Assembly (NCBI GenBank): GCA_964540995.1
Contig: CAZIOU010000011.1
Location: 1 to 44,606, forward strand
DNA: 44,606 bases
Reading direction: 5' to 3'
From: JAZDLR01 sp964540995
GTDB taxonomy: Bacteria; Patescibacteriota; Patescibacteriia; UBA1558; 2-01-FULL-52-15
A program made the translations under genes and the position numbers. How positions within the stretch are numbered: position 1 is the stretch's first letter; each line of letters begins with the position of its first letter. A model generated the notes under the pieces. It did not search any database. It was given only the letters and a program-made list of their open reading frames with translations, and had not been told where the DNA came from. This document shows, piece by piece, positions 17,195 to 23,784 of the stretch.

Positions 17195-17446
17195 ATGGAA
17201 GGTGAACAGGGTTTCTATAATACCGAAGAGCAGAGTCGCCGCGAGAAGCAGCAGCGAGCAATCAGCGGACTCCAACGAGCCCTTATTTTAATGTCGGACA
17301 AACCAGCCAAAGAATGGATTGAGTCTAATGGCGCTCGTTTCCGTCGTTTGATCGAACGTCGACCAGAATTTCTCGATCGATTCGAAGAGGAGGGAGAGTC
17401 TGCTGCTCAAGAGGTGAGGGATTTGATGTTTGGGGAGGAAGGTTAA
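17195..17446 (+). CDS. Small acidic/basic helical protein, 83 aa
   Basis: The protein is charged and helical (SRREKQQRAISGLQRALILM; RFRRLIERRPEFLDRFEEEGESAAQEV) with no signal or membrane segment. The family is unknown. It starts after an A/T-rich stretch with degenerate repeats (17147-17190, tataaggtataaagtatta...), and a weak AGGA lies upstream. Terminator at 17492. It may be cotranscribed with the glycosyltransferase 59 nt upstream. Confidence 0.55.
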   Translation: MEGEQGFYNTEEQSRREKQQRAISGLQRALILMSDKPAKEWIESNGARFRRLIERRPEFLDRFEEEGESAAQEVRDLMFGEEG

Positions 17447-17491
17447 ATTGCCTAAACCAAGTAATAATTCGGCCATAGATTAGACCTACCT

Positions 17492-17517
17492 AACACTTGT
17501 TTTGACAAGTGTTTTTT
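17492..17517 (+). terminator. Intrinsic terminator
   Basis: AACACTTGT (17492-17500) pairs with ACAAGTGTT (17505-17513) around TTTG, then T run. A TTGACA within it (17502-17507) may be the -35 of the SDR gene promoter, with a weak TAAATA 17 nt downstream. Confidence 0.85.
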
Positions 17518-17569
17518 GTCATGGTAAATATAGGCACAGTTCTTCTACATCTTTCCCAAGGAGGTTACC

Positions 17570-18241
17570 ATGAGTAACGTAGCGTTGATTTTGGGAGCTA
17601 GTAAAGGTTTGGGAGCGGCTATTAGTCAACGATGCAGAGATAGAGGGTGGTTGACTACAATCGATGTTGCCAGCTCATTGTCCAATTCTGAAAGTAATGG
17701 CCATATTACTAGGTATTGTGATTTGTCTGATCTTGCTAGTGTCCAGACTTTTTTGGATACGGTGAAAGACCTGCCACCCATCAGCCACTTTTTTTGGGTT
17801 GCTGGTGTACTGTTGAAAGGTGAGTTCTGTTTTCAACAGCCTGCACAATTGTTCAATACGGTGTCAATTAATTTTGGAAATTCCTTATTAATTGCTCATC
17901 GGATGTGGCAGGAAATCGCCTGTATTCAGCAAGCAGGATCCTTTACAGTTATTTCATCTTCGTCCGGTGTTAATCCCCGTCAAGATGAGGCAGTCTATGC
18001 TGCCTGCAAACACGCTCAAGTAGGCTTTACTCGAAGCCTGGCATTGGAGAACAAGAATCCTAAGGTCAAAATCAGCCTCTTTCTTCCTGGTGGAATGAGG
18101 ACAGAATTTTGGAAGAATAATCTCAATCCTGACTATGAACAGTTTCTTGACCCCACCAAAGTAGCCGCCAAAATCGTAGACTCCGTAGCTGATCAGCAGG
18201 AATCATTCCTAGAGTTGGCGATTCCTCGAGGCAGTCTATAA
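17570..18241 (+). CDS. Short-chain dehydrogenase/reductase (SDR)
   Basis: A 223-aa NAD(P)-dependent oxidoreductase of the classical SDR fold. The cofactor loop is GASKGLG (9-15), the usual TGxxxGxG with Thr replaced by Leu-Gly-Ala context. Acidic DLSD (51-54) binds adenine. The NNAG strand appears as WVAG (76-79). The catalytic Ser is in VISSSSG (about 130-131), with YAACK giving Tyr143 and Lys147. The substrate is unknown. It has a strong Shine-Dalgarno AAGGAGG (17558-17564) 5 nt before ATG, unlike the leaderless genes nearby. It lies between two intrinsic terminators and so is monocistronic. Confidence 0.88.
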   Translation: MSNVALILGASKGLGAAISQRCRDRGWLTTIDVASSLSNSESNGHITRYCDLSDLASVQTFLDTVKDLPPISHFFWVAGVLLKGEFCFQQPAQLFNTVSINFGNSLLIAHRMWQEIACIQQAGSFTVISSSSGVNPRQDEAVYAACKHAQVGFTRSLALENKNPKVKISLFLPGGMRTEFWKNNLNPDYEQFLDPTKVAAKIVDSVADQQESFLELAIPRGSL

Positions 18242-18279
18242 TCTCTCGATAGATAGTCACCTCTGATTAACTGCTGTAT

Positions 18280-18336
18280 AGCCGCATTTTACTTGATTTC
18301 AACAGAAGTCGTGTCGTAGGATGCGGCTTTTGTTTT
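18280..18336 (+). terminator. Intrinsic terminator of the SDR gene
   Basis: AGCCGCAT (18280-18287) pairs with ATGCGGCT (18321-18328) across a 33-nt loop, followed by TTTGTTTT. Confidence 0.7.
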
Positions 18337-18397
18337 GATTGCAAAATATCACAGGAAATTGTCTCTGTTCGTTTATTAGTGGTAGGTGATGACTTTA

Positions 18398-18426
18398 TTG
18401 ACAGCTAGACAATCAGCGTCTAGTGT
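18398..18426 (+). promoter_or_regulatory. Promoter of structured ncRNA
   Basis: Perfect TTGACA (18398-18403), a 17-nt spacer and TAGTGT (18421-18426). The expected start at about 18433 coincides with the first base before the 10-bp closing stem of the RNA. Confidence 0.65.
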
Positions 18427-18432
18427 ACAACC

Positions 18433-18768
18433 TATCGCTAAGATATCTCTCGGAGAGATGCGAATACATAGCAAGTGTGCTTTGCCCGTCCGAGCAAAGC
18501 CTGATCTTGACTACGGTCATGGGGACTGCCCAAGGGGCGCGGGACTCCTTAGAAGCGCAAGCTTCTGGCGGTGTGCAGACTGCTACCCGTTGAATGGATA
18601 TCGGAGTATCGATTAGGTTATGCACCATGGTTGGTGTCTAACTCGAGAAGGGGTATCCAGGTCGAATTCCTGCTATGGGGTCTGGCTCGGGTCTTAGCGA
18701 TTTTCCACGAACCGATCACTGGTTCCGGCGCCTTCTGTCCTGCACTATGCGGAAGGCGCTCTTTTTTT
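18433..18768 (+). ncRNA. Unclassified structured ncRNA (~270-nt core plus terminator)
   Basis: No convincing ORF occupies this region. A perfect 10-bp closing stem, ATCGCTAAGA (18434-18443) with TCTTAGCGAT (18692-18701), encloses about 248 nt. Inside are clear hairpins: ATCTCT-CGG-AGAGAT (18444-18458), GCTTTGC...GCAAAGC (about 18479-18500), GCCC-AAG-GGGC, and AGAAGC-GCAA-GCTTCT with a GNRA tetraloop (about 18551-18566). After the closing stem come GAACC...GGTTC (18709-18725) and a strong terminator. I looked for the hallmarks of tmRNA, RNase P RNA, SRP RNA and 6S RNA and did not find them. Promoter, closing stem and terminator make an independent transcript likely; its class is unknown. Confidence 0.65.
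18728..18768 (+). terminator. Intrinsic terminator of the ncRNA
   Basis: GCGCCTTC (18728-18735) pairs perfectly with GAAGGCGC (18752-18759), followed by TCTTTTTTT. Confidence 0.92.
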
Positions 18769-18845
18769 AGACGGCCATTCTGGTAATTATTTTTACCTAT
18801 GCTACTATGCTGGTAACAGGGACTTATAATTAATGCATAAGTAGT

Positions 18846-19160
18846 ATGCAATTAAGTCAAGAGTATTTTGATCAGGCTTTGAAAGATCTTAGTCTGGATC
18901 TAGGGAAGCGTTTCGACGCCATAGATGAGCGTTTCGAAGGTGTGGATAAGCGTTTGAGAGGTATTGATCAACGGTTTGATGTTGTTGATGAAGAGTTAAG
19001 GGCTATGAGAGAGCGTTTTGATCGTGTCGATGTCGAACTATCAGCCATCAAATCAATGGTGGTCATCCGTCAAGAGTTAAATAATCTCGTTTCCCAACTC
19101 AAAGGACAAGGTATCAAGCTGGACGAAGATAAGATTTTCGTGGTTCCGATGCGAGCCTGA
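18846..19160 (+). CDS. Coiled-coil protein, 104 aa
   Basis: A soluble protein dominated by a heptad-type coiled coil (about 15-75) built from 7- or 11-residue repeats of the form RFDAIDERF-EGVDKRLRGIDQRFDVVDEEL. The C-terminal 30 aa are a short distinct tail (LNNLVSQLKGQGIKLDEDKIFVV). Similar short repeat coiled coils are frequent and functionally diverse, so no role is assigned. A TATAAT (18825-18830) lies 15 nt before the ATG; an intrinsic terminator follows at 19182. Confidence 0.7.
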   Translation: MQLSQEYFDQALKDLSLDLGKRFDAIDERFEGVDKRLRGIDQRFDVVDEELRAMRERFDRVDVELSAIKSMVVIRQELNNLVSQLKGQGIKLDEDKIFVVPMRA

Positions 19161-19181
19161 CATTTGTATAATTGTCACATC

Positions 19182-19213
19182 AAATACTAGAGTCTAAGAG
19201 CTCTAGTATTTTT
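19182..19213 (+). terminator. Intrinsic terminator
   Basis: AAATACTAGAG (19182-19192) pairs with CTCTAGTATTT (19201-19211), ending in a T run. Confidence 0.88.
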
Positions 19214-19214
19214 G

Positions 19215-19243
19215 TAGACAGAAAGCCAAATGCCAGCTACTGT
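19215..19243 (+). promoter_or_regulatory. Promoter of the C39-like peptidase gene
   Basis: TAGACA (5/6) at 19215-19220, a 17-nt spacer and TACTGT at 19238-19243. The -10 ends 6 nt before ATG 19250, implying a leaderless message. The -10 match is weak. Confidence 0.45.
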
Positions 19244-19249
19244 TAGTCT

Positions 19250-19945
19250 ATGAAACATGTGAAGCGAATCCATAGTTACTTGGCAGTATATCTTGGTAGT
19301 TTCGGCGCTTTAATCGTCATTATTTTAGTTATATTAGCTATTGTGTACCTGGGTTATACCAAGTTGTTGCCGTTGGCCAAGAATTTGCCCGTGCCTTTCT
19401 CATCGCAAGCGCCGGCTGGCAACTGGGCGGAGCCATGGCAGAATGCCTGCGAGGAAACCTCAATCATCATGATCGATAATTTTTATAGCGGTGACACGGT
19501 GACCAAGACTGAAGCAGCCAAAGAGATTCTCACTATTTTCACGATCAAGAATAAAGATCTGGGTGTAAGCAAAGATGAGTCAATGGAAAAAATTGCCAAT
19601 TTGATCAATCTAGCTAAGCTCAATTGGCAGGCGCACGTCGTAGTCGATCCGACATTAGAGCAGATCAAGCAAGAGATCGTGGCTCATCGTCCCATTATTG
19701 CACCAGTCTATGCGCCTGACTTGGATAATACGCCTTATCCTGGAGAAGGACCGAAATATCATGTGATGGTGATCTCTGGTTATGATGATGCCAAACAAGA
19801 GTTTATCGTCCAAGATCCAGGAAGTAGTAAAGGTAAAGATAATCGTTATACCTACGCCGATTTCTATGATGCCATTCATGACTATCTAAATACCAAAGAT
19901 TATCGGCAAGGAAGGAAGGCGGTGCTTTTCACCGAGAAGCGATAG
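19250..19945 (+). CDS. Membrane-anchored C39-like cysteine peptidase
   Basis: A 231-aa protein. One N-terminal transmembrane helix (about 14-36) places the rest outside. The catalytic domain has the peptidase_C39_2 pattern: 'LPVPFSSQAPAGNW...NACEETS' with nucleophile Cys67, 'YHVMVISGYD' with His171, and 'VQDPGS' with Asp189. Such domains cleave peptides, for example bacteriocin leaders or cell-wall peptides; here no ABC transporter is attached and no bacteriocin gene is visible, so a cell-envelope or secreted-protein target is more likely, by inference. It is monocistronic between terminators. Confidence 0.85.
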   Translation: MKHVKRIHSYLAVYLGSFGALIVIILVILAIVYLGYTKLLPLAKNLPVPFSSQAPAGNWAEPWQNACEETSIIMIDNFYSGDTVTKTEAAKEILTIFTIKNKDLGVSKDESMEKIANLINLAKLNWQAHVVVDPTLEQIKQEIVAHRPIIAPVYAPDLDNTPYPGEGPKYHVMVISGYDDAKQEFIVQDPGSSKGKDNRYTYADFYDAIHDYLNTKDYRQGRKAVLFTEKR

Positions 19946-19974
19946 GATTTGGTTGGCCTAGTAAGAATTAAAAT

Positions 19975-20014
19975 AAGCCGCGTAACTTCATCGGAGGTGC
20001 GCGACTTTTGTATT
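19975..20014 (+). terminator. Probable terminator after the C39-like gene
   Basis: AAG-C-CGCG (19975-19982) pairs with CGCG-A-CTT (20000-20007), with one mismatch, followed by TTTTGTATTT. Confidence 0.55.
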
Positions 20015-20028
20015 TAAAAATGGAAATG

Positions 20029-20249
20029 AAAAGCCCCGACTCCAATCAGGGCGTAAACGTGGGGGCATACGCTAGCTGGTGGCAGGAGTCGGGGCCAAGA
20101 AGATCTGGTTAGGAGTTTAGAGATGATAGAAGCGATATTGATCGCCTCCGGAGGTAGGAGAGGCGGTTGCACCAACATCGCGGCGTTGTCGCGCGCTACC
20201 TGTCTCCACGGGGGACCCCCAACCAGATGAAATGAAGTGAACTAATTAC
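20029..20249 (-). ncRNA. Candidate structured ncRNA divergent from lexA
   Basis: No ORF of note. On the minus strand two nested domains are visible. Domain 1 is closed by ATCTGGTT (20110-20103 as complement) with AACCAGAT at 20221-20228, enclosing GGGGG-T-CCCCC-type and GGTAG...CTACC pairings. Domain 2 is an 11-bp stem, GCCCCGACTCC (20033-20043) with GGAGTCGGGGC (20085-20095), containing an inner GCGTA...TACGC hairpin and followed on the minus strand by TTTTCATTTCCATTTTT, as in a terminator. The promoter at 20256-20284 would start the RNA near 20249. I cannot assign it to a known RNA family. The minus orientation is favoured because only that side has a T-rich tail. Confidence 0.5.
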
Positions 20250-20255
20250 CTATCA

Positions 20256-20284
20256 AGTCTAGCAATCAGTCGGGATACTTGCAA
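20256..20284 (-). promoter_or_regulatory. Divergent promoter sharing its -35 with lexA
   Basis: On the minus strand, TTGCAA (20284-20279), a 17-nt spacer and TAGACT (20261-20256). TTGCAA is its own reverse complement, so the same six bases are the -35 of the lexA promoter on the other strand. Confidence 0.5.
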
Positions 20285-20307
20285 GGTGAACGAATGTTCA
20301 CTATACT
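20279..20307 (+). promoter_or_regulatory. lexA promoter with Gram-positive-type LexA box
   Basis: TTGCAA (20279-20284), a 17-nt spacer and TATACT (20302-20307). The spacer contains TGAACGAATGTTCA (20287-20300), a perfect palindrome around GAACGAATGTTC that matches the Bacillus-type LexA operator (GAAC-N4-GTTC). LexA bound here would block RNA polymerase, giving autoregulation. The -40 region of the divergent promoter abuts the same box. Confidence 0.85.
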
Positions 20308-20378
20308 TAGGAGTAAGAATAAAGAAGTTAGAAGTTAGGTGGGGATAAATATATATTTTATTTTCGCGGAACAATACT

Positions 20379-20954
20379 ATGGATACATTAGATCAACGTA
20401 AACAACGATTTCTCAAATTTTATACCGATCACAAACGGTTGCCTTCCTATTCAGAGATGTTGGCTTTGTTTCAGGTGAAATCCAAGAATGCCGTAGCCAA
20501 AGTGATTCAGAAGTTTATTGATTTGGGTTTGGTGGAGAAAGATAGTAGCGGACGATTGATTCCGCTGAAATTATTCTCCCCCTTGAAAGTACTAGGTGAC
20601 GTACAAGCTGGTTTCCCCAGTCCAGCCGAAGAAGAATTAGTCGATACGTTGAGTCTTGATGATTATCTGATCAAGAATCGTGAAGCTAGTTTCTTATTGC
20701 GTGTTTCTGGTGAGTCCATGATCGAAGCTGGTATCCAACCAGGAGATCTAGTTATCCTCGAACGAGGACGCGATCCGCGTAATGGTGATGTGGTGGTAGC
20801 CGAAGTCGATCATCAGTGGACGATCAAATATTACGTTAAGCGTGGCTCGCAGATTTTCCTCAAGCCGGCCAACAAATTGTATCCGGTCATCGCTCCGCGT
20901 GAAGAATTGAAGATTGCGGGAGTGGTTACCGCGGTGATTCGGAAATACCATTAA
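20379..20954 (+). CDS. lexA: LexA repressor (SOS regulator)
   Basis: A 191-aa repressor/self-cleaving protease. The N-terminal ~65 aa form a winged helix (LPSYSEMLALFQVKSKNAVAKVIQKF). The cleavage bond Ala77-Gly78 sits in LGDVQAGFPSPAEE. The catalytic Ser113 lies in SGESMIEAGI and Lys150 in WTIKYYVK. These S24-family elements are all intact. LexA represses SOS genes until RecA-ssDNA stimulates its autocleavage. The gene is preceded by a LexA box in its own promoter and followed one base later by dinB, so the operon is an SOS mutagenesis unit. The leader is about 65 nt and no good Shine-Dalgarno is seen. Confidence 0.93.
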   Translation: MDTLDQRKQRFLKFYTDHKRLPSYSEMLALFQVKSKNAVAKVIQKFIDLGLVEKDSSGRLIPLKLFSPLKVLGDVQAGFPSPAEEELVDTLSLDDYLIKNREASFLLRVSGESMIEAGIQPGDLVILERGRDPRNGDVVVAEVDHQWTIKYYVKRGSQIFLKPANKLYPVIAPREELKIAGVVTAVIRKYH

Positions 20955-20955
20955 A

Positions 20956-22266
20956 ATGTGGGGCCAAAAATTATCATCCTGGCCGCGAGCCATCATCCAC
21001 TTGGACGCGGATGCCTTTTTCGCTTCTTGTGAGCAGGCGCTGCATCCTGAATACCGCGGCAAACCCGTGATCACCGGAGCGGAGCGTGGTATCGCTGCTT
21101 CCATGAGCTATGAAGCTAAGCGCTTGGGCGTCAAACGAGCTATGACTCTGGCGGAGATCAAGCAATTGATTCCCGATGTTATTATCTTGCCGTCAGATTA
21201 TGAGACCTACAGCTTGTTCTCCAAGCGAATGTTCGCTGTCATGCGGCGTTATACTTCGATCGTGGAAGAATATTCTATCGACGAAGCTTTCGCTGACATT
21301 ACCGGTTTGCGTCGGCCACTACGTATGTCTTATGAACAGATTGGTCGGCGGATGAAGCAAGATATTCAGCGTGAATTGGGTATTACAGTATCCGTTGGTT
21401 TGTCAGTCAACAAAGTCTTATCTAAATTAGCCGCCAATTTGCATAAACCCGATTGCTTCGAAGCCATCTCTACTAAGCAGATCGAACACAAAGTGCATAA
21501 TGTCCCAGTGCAAGAGATCTGGGGTGTGGGACCGCAGACGACAGAGCAGCTGCATAATCTCGGTATCTGGACGGTTGGTCAGTTGCGGGAGAAATCGGAA
21601 GATTTCATCACCCGTAATTTTACCAAACCACATCAAGAGATCTGGCTCGAATTACAAGGCCTTCAAGTCTATGACGTCAGCCAAGAAGAGAAGTCTAGCT
21701 ACTATTCTATTAGCAAGACGCGCACTTTCACTCCGGCTAGTGCGGACCGAGAGTTCGTCTTCGCGCAACTGGTCAAGAATTTAGAAAACGCCTGCATCAA
21801 AGCGCGGCGTTACAATCTGGTTGCTCGGAAACTCTATATTTTGCTCCGCACCCAAGAGTTTAAGCATGTTGGCCTCGAAGCCAAGCTATCGCGCCCGACT
21901 CACTATCCCGAGGACATCATCGAGCTGGCGCGGAAGCTCTTCGACACTATGTTTACCCCAGGTACGCGCTATCGTCTGACGGGTGTGGTCTTGGGAGAGT
22001 TATTGTCTGGAGCTAGCGTGCAGACCAGTCTCTTCGAGCCGCCAGTGCGGCTGGATCGGATGAAGAAGCTCTATAGCGCCATTGATCATCTGGCAGAGAA
22101 ATACGGCAAACATTCGGTCTACTTAGCGGCGGGGCATAAGGCCTATACTACCAAGACGCATCAAGGAGGTCGGGGAGGCGAATCCGAGCGCCAACAGCAG
22201 AGATTGAAAGGTGAGACCAAACGACAGCATCTCAATCTACCAATGTTGTCGTATAAAGTGGAATAA
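20956..22266 (+). CDS. dinB: DNA polymerase IV (Y-family translesion polymerase)
   Basis: A 436-aa Y-family polymerase. Metal-binding residues are in IHLDADAFF (Asp17) and YSIDEAFAD (Asp109, Glu110). The thumb helix-hairpin-helix 'IWGVGPQTTEQLHNLGIWTVGQL' and the little-finger domain (about 250-350) are complete. QTSLFEP near residue 355 matches a beta-clamp-binding motif (QxxLF). A basic, Gln-rich tail (about 395-436) follows. It performs error-prone bypass of DNA lesions. It is cotranscribed with lexA (one-base gap) and therefore SOS-regulated. Confidence 0.93.
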   Translation: MWGQKLSSWPRAIIHLDADAFFASCEQALHPEYRGKPVITGAERGIAASMSYEAKRLGVKRAMTLAEIKQLIPDVIILPSDYETYSLFSKRMFAVMRRYTSIVEEYSIDEAFADITGLRRPLRMSYEQIGRRMKQDIQRELGITVSVGLSVNKVLSKLAANLHKPDCFEAISTKQIEHKVHNVPVQEIWGVGPQTTEQLHNLGIWTVGQLREKSEDFITRNFTKPHQEIWLELQGLQVYDVSQEEKSSYYSISKTRTFTPASADREFVFAQLVKNLENACIKARRYNLVARKLYILLRTQEFKHVGLEAKLSRPTHYPEDIIELARKLFDTMFTPGTRYRLTGVVLGELLSGASVQTSLFEPPVRLDRMKKLYSAIDHLAEKYGKHSVYLAAGHKAYTTKTHQGGRGGESERQQQRLKGETKRQHLNLPMLSYKVE

Positions 22267-22279
22267 ATGTATAAAAGAA

Positions 22280-22328
22280 AGCCGCTCACACGCGCTTGTC
22301 CACCTTTGGTGGATGCGTGTGAGCGGCT
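22280..22328 (-). terminator. Strong terminator of the minus-strand pilin operon
   Basis: AGCCGCTCACACGC (22280-22293) pairs perfectly with GCGTGTGAGCGGCT (22315-22328), a 14-bp stem, with an inner TCCACC-TTT-GGTGGA hairpin in the loop. On the minus strand it is followed by TTTCTTTTAT. It may also stop the lexA-dinB transcript, since TGTTTGG follows on the plus strand. Confidence 0.82.
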
Positions 22329-22356
22329 GTTTGGTTGTGGACGAGGACGTGGTGTC

Positions 22357-22671
22357 CTAGCCGAAGTGGGCGATCAGGTGGGGGTGGTGGAATTCCACGC
22401 TGATCTGCTCCGCCGAATCGGGTACGCCGGTCTTGATCCCGACCCATCCCCGCCCTTTCCCGTACCAGCGGAGTTCCTGGAACTGGGAGTGAGCGCAGAT
22501 GATGACGAGGGCGTCGTCATAGACGTCGATGAACAGCACTTTGGCTGTTCCGCCGTAGCCGACGATCTGCAGAAGTGTATTCATCGCCTCGTCCATGTTG
22601 CCAACCTTGGACAAGCCTGCTTGCAGCAGTAGCATGGGGAGTCGATGATCGATAATGAACGTGCCACTCAT
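22357..22671 (-). CDS. Hypothetical protein, 104 aa, last gene of the GC-rich pilin operon
   Basis: The start is placed at MSGTFIIDHRLPM (ATG 22669-22671), because AAGGAGG lies 7 nt upstream; the longer frame to 22794 has no such signal. The protein appears globular alpha/beta (TFIIDHRLPMLLL; AKVLFIDVYDDALVIICAH; WYGKGRGWVGIKTG) and soluble, with no signal. The family is unknown. Codon third positions are visibly richer in G and C than in neighbouring genes, as in the two genes upstream. Confidence 0.7.
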   Translation of the reverse strand: MSGTFIIDHRLPMLLLQAGLSKVGNMDEAMNTLLQIVGYGGTAKVLFIDVYDDALVIICAHSQFQELRWYGKGRGWVGIKTGVPDSAEQISVEFHHPHLIAHFG

Positions 22672-22720
22672 TGGATCCTCCTTGTAGTGCGGGTCTTGGT
22701 CAGCTAGTGCAGGTTTTGCG

Positions 22721-22858
22721 CTAGCGGTTGGTGGCGTACAGGAAGTTTGTGACGACCTGCTTGCATTGGTGGTAGTGGGGTGCCACGATGGCACCTAGTA
22801 GGATGATGCAGAGGATCATGGTTAAGATCTCACGGAAGATCGTGCGAAGCTCTTTCAC
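22721..22858 (-). CDS. Small single-pass membrane protein, 45 aa
   Basis: Starts at GTG 22856-22858 with AGAAAGGA about 7 nt upstream and ends at TAG 22721-22723. The translation begins MKELRTIFREILTMILCIIL, continues LGAIVAPHYHQCKQ and ends NFLYATNR. One hydrophobic helix (about 11-27) is followed by a short polar tail with HYHQC. The helix plus 'AIVAPHY' loosely resembles the N-terminal helix of pilins (AAIAIPxY), but the prepilin cleavage signature is absent. It lies between the pilin and the 104-aa gene on the same strand and shares their GC-rich codon use. Confidence 0.5.
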   Translation of the reverse strand: MKELRTIFREILTMILCIILLGAIVAPHYHQCKQVVTNFLYATNR

Positions 22859-22948
22859 GGCAGATTCCTTTCTGCTGATAAGTAGCTTGAATGGTAAGGT
22901 GCAGACCGATTTGAACTTTTTAACCTTGGTTACAAAGCTCGAATTGGT

Positions 22949-22978
22949 CCCCGAAGCTATGCGAGCATAGCTTCGGGG
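22949..22978 (-). repeat. Perfect 14-bp inverted repeat between pilin and small ORF
   Basis: CCCCGAAGCTATGC (22949-22962) and GCATAGCTTCGGGG (22965-22978) with a 2-base loop. No T run follows on either strand, so it is more likely an mRNA-stabilising or attenuating hairpin 7 nt past the pilin stop than an intrinsic terminator. Confidence 0.75.
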
Positions 22979-22984
22979 TAGGAC

Positions 22985-23392
22985 TCAGTAGTTACTGAGC
23001 TTGAGTGCCAGTAGCTTCTTGGCGCCGAAGGCCGCGATGTTGTACTGGTTCATGGCTGGAATCTCGTATCCGAGATCGCCTGGCATCGCTGGCAACCCGC
23101 CCCAGACGATGTTCGACGGAGCACTCGTGAAGGGGTTGGTCGGCGATACTCCGCCGGGCAGCAGTGCGATGACTGCCTGCGCATCGACCGCAGTCGGGTA
23201 GACCCCGTCATGGTCGGCGGCGAAGTCCTCGACCGCGAGTTGCAGGGTGTGCATGTTGCCCTTCGTAACGCCTTCCTTGGCCGCATCCCTCATCTTGAAG
23301 TAGGGCGGCATCAGACAGGCGGCGAGAAGCCCTAGAAAAACGATGACGATGATCAGCTCGACGAGGGTAAAACCCTTGGAGTTGCGCAGCAC
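22985..23392 (-). CDS. Type IV pilin / GspG-like prepilin
   Basis: A 135-aa prepilin. The GTG start gives a 7-aa leader MLRNSKG followed by FTLVELIIVIVFLGLLAAC, with the prepilin-peptidase site G|F and Glu5 intact. The hydrophobic N-helix is followed by 'GNMHTLQLAVEDFAADHDGVYPT', the typical alphaC region of GspG/PilE-type subunits. The C-terminal half has no Cys pair. It is separate from the main T4P operon at 34991-44449, with distinct GC-rich codon use, and heads an operon with two small genes. It lies behind a ~385-nt structured leader. It could be an alternative pilin or a pseudopilin acquired from elsewhere. Confidence 0.88.
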   Translation of the reverse strand: MLRNSKGFTLVELIIVIVFLGLLAACLMPPYFKMRDAAKEGVTKGNMHTLQLAVEDFAADHDGVYPTAVDAQAVIALLPGGVSPTNPFTSAPSNIVWGGLPAMPGDLGYEIPAMNQYNIAAFGAKKLLALKLSNY

Positions 23393-23778
23393 GATTGGCT
23401 CACTTTCTATATAAGATAGACTCGCTTACTCTTTTTCAGCGAGGTTATCACAGCTATTCCACTTCTGATCACTATTATGGAGCTCATCCTATCCACCAGA
23501 GGCGGATGAAGGTCAGCGGCTTAACGGCATCGTTAGAAGACGTAGCCAATGATGCGAGATGAAGGTAATAACGAGTGTAAACCAGTTATTACCTAGCACC
23601 TAGATCATAGTGGGCTCCATGATAGTGGCCAGAAATGTAAGCTTTCAGGGCTTAGCACGGCTAATTTGATGTAATGTACTGGCTAAATTTGAGCTAACCC
23701 CGTTAGAAATCTGTTCTTCTAGAAAGGGCCTATATTCGGTAAAGAGCCTATCTCTAACGGGGCTAACTTTAGCCTTAA
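23393..23778 (-). ncRNA. Long structured leader (or independent ncRNA) upstream of the pilin
   Basis: No gene is visible in this ~385-nt stretch. Two folded domains are seen. Domain 1 pairs GGCTAAA (23681-23687) with TTTAGCC (23768-23774), then CCCCGTTAGA (23698-23707) with TCTAACGGGG (23753-23762). Domain 2 is closed by a gapless 17-bp helix, 23470-23486 with 23611-23627 (two G-T pairs as written on the plus strand), enclosing three hairpins: ATCCaCC/GGcGGAT (about 23490-23506), GCATCGTT/AATGATGC (about 23530-23558), and GGTAATAAC/GTTATTACC (about 23564-23593). A further CTCGCT...AGCGAG hairpin lies nearer the start codon. The promoter at 23785-23813 would transcribe it on the minus strand. 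It looks like a riboswitch-scale regulatory leader, but I recognise no known class. Confidence 0.6.
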
Positions 23779-23784
23779 TATTGT

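Noticed and set aside
18640..18690. Possible tRNA-like/tmRNA T-arm (CCAGG-TCGAATT-CCTG)
   Set aside because: The enclosing acceptor-like pairing leaves only ~54 nt, there is no 3' CCA and no tag-peptide frame; it is treated as part of the larger ncRNA.
18386..18851. Short ORFs on both strands over the ncRNA locus
   Set aside because: Compositionally unlike proteins (Cys/Arg/Pro-rich, no domain), and the DNA is explained by RNA secondary structure.
22799..22970. 60-aa plus-strand ORF over the pilin operon
   Set aside because: It is antisense to the 45-aa ORF, which has a better ribosome-binding site and operon context.
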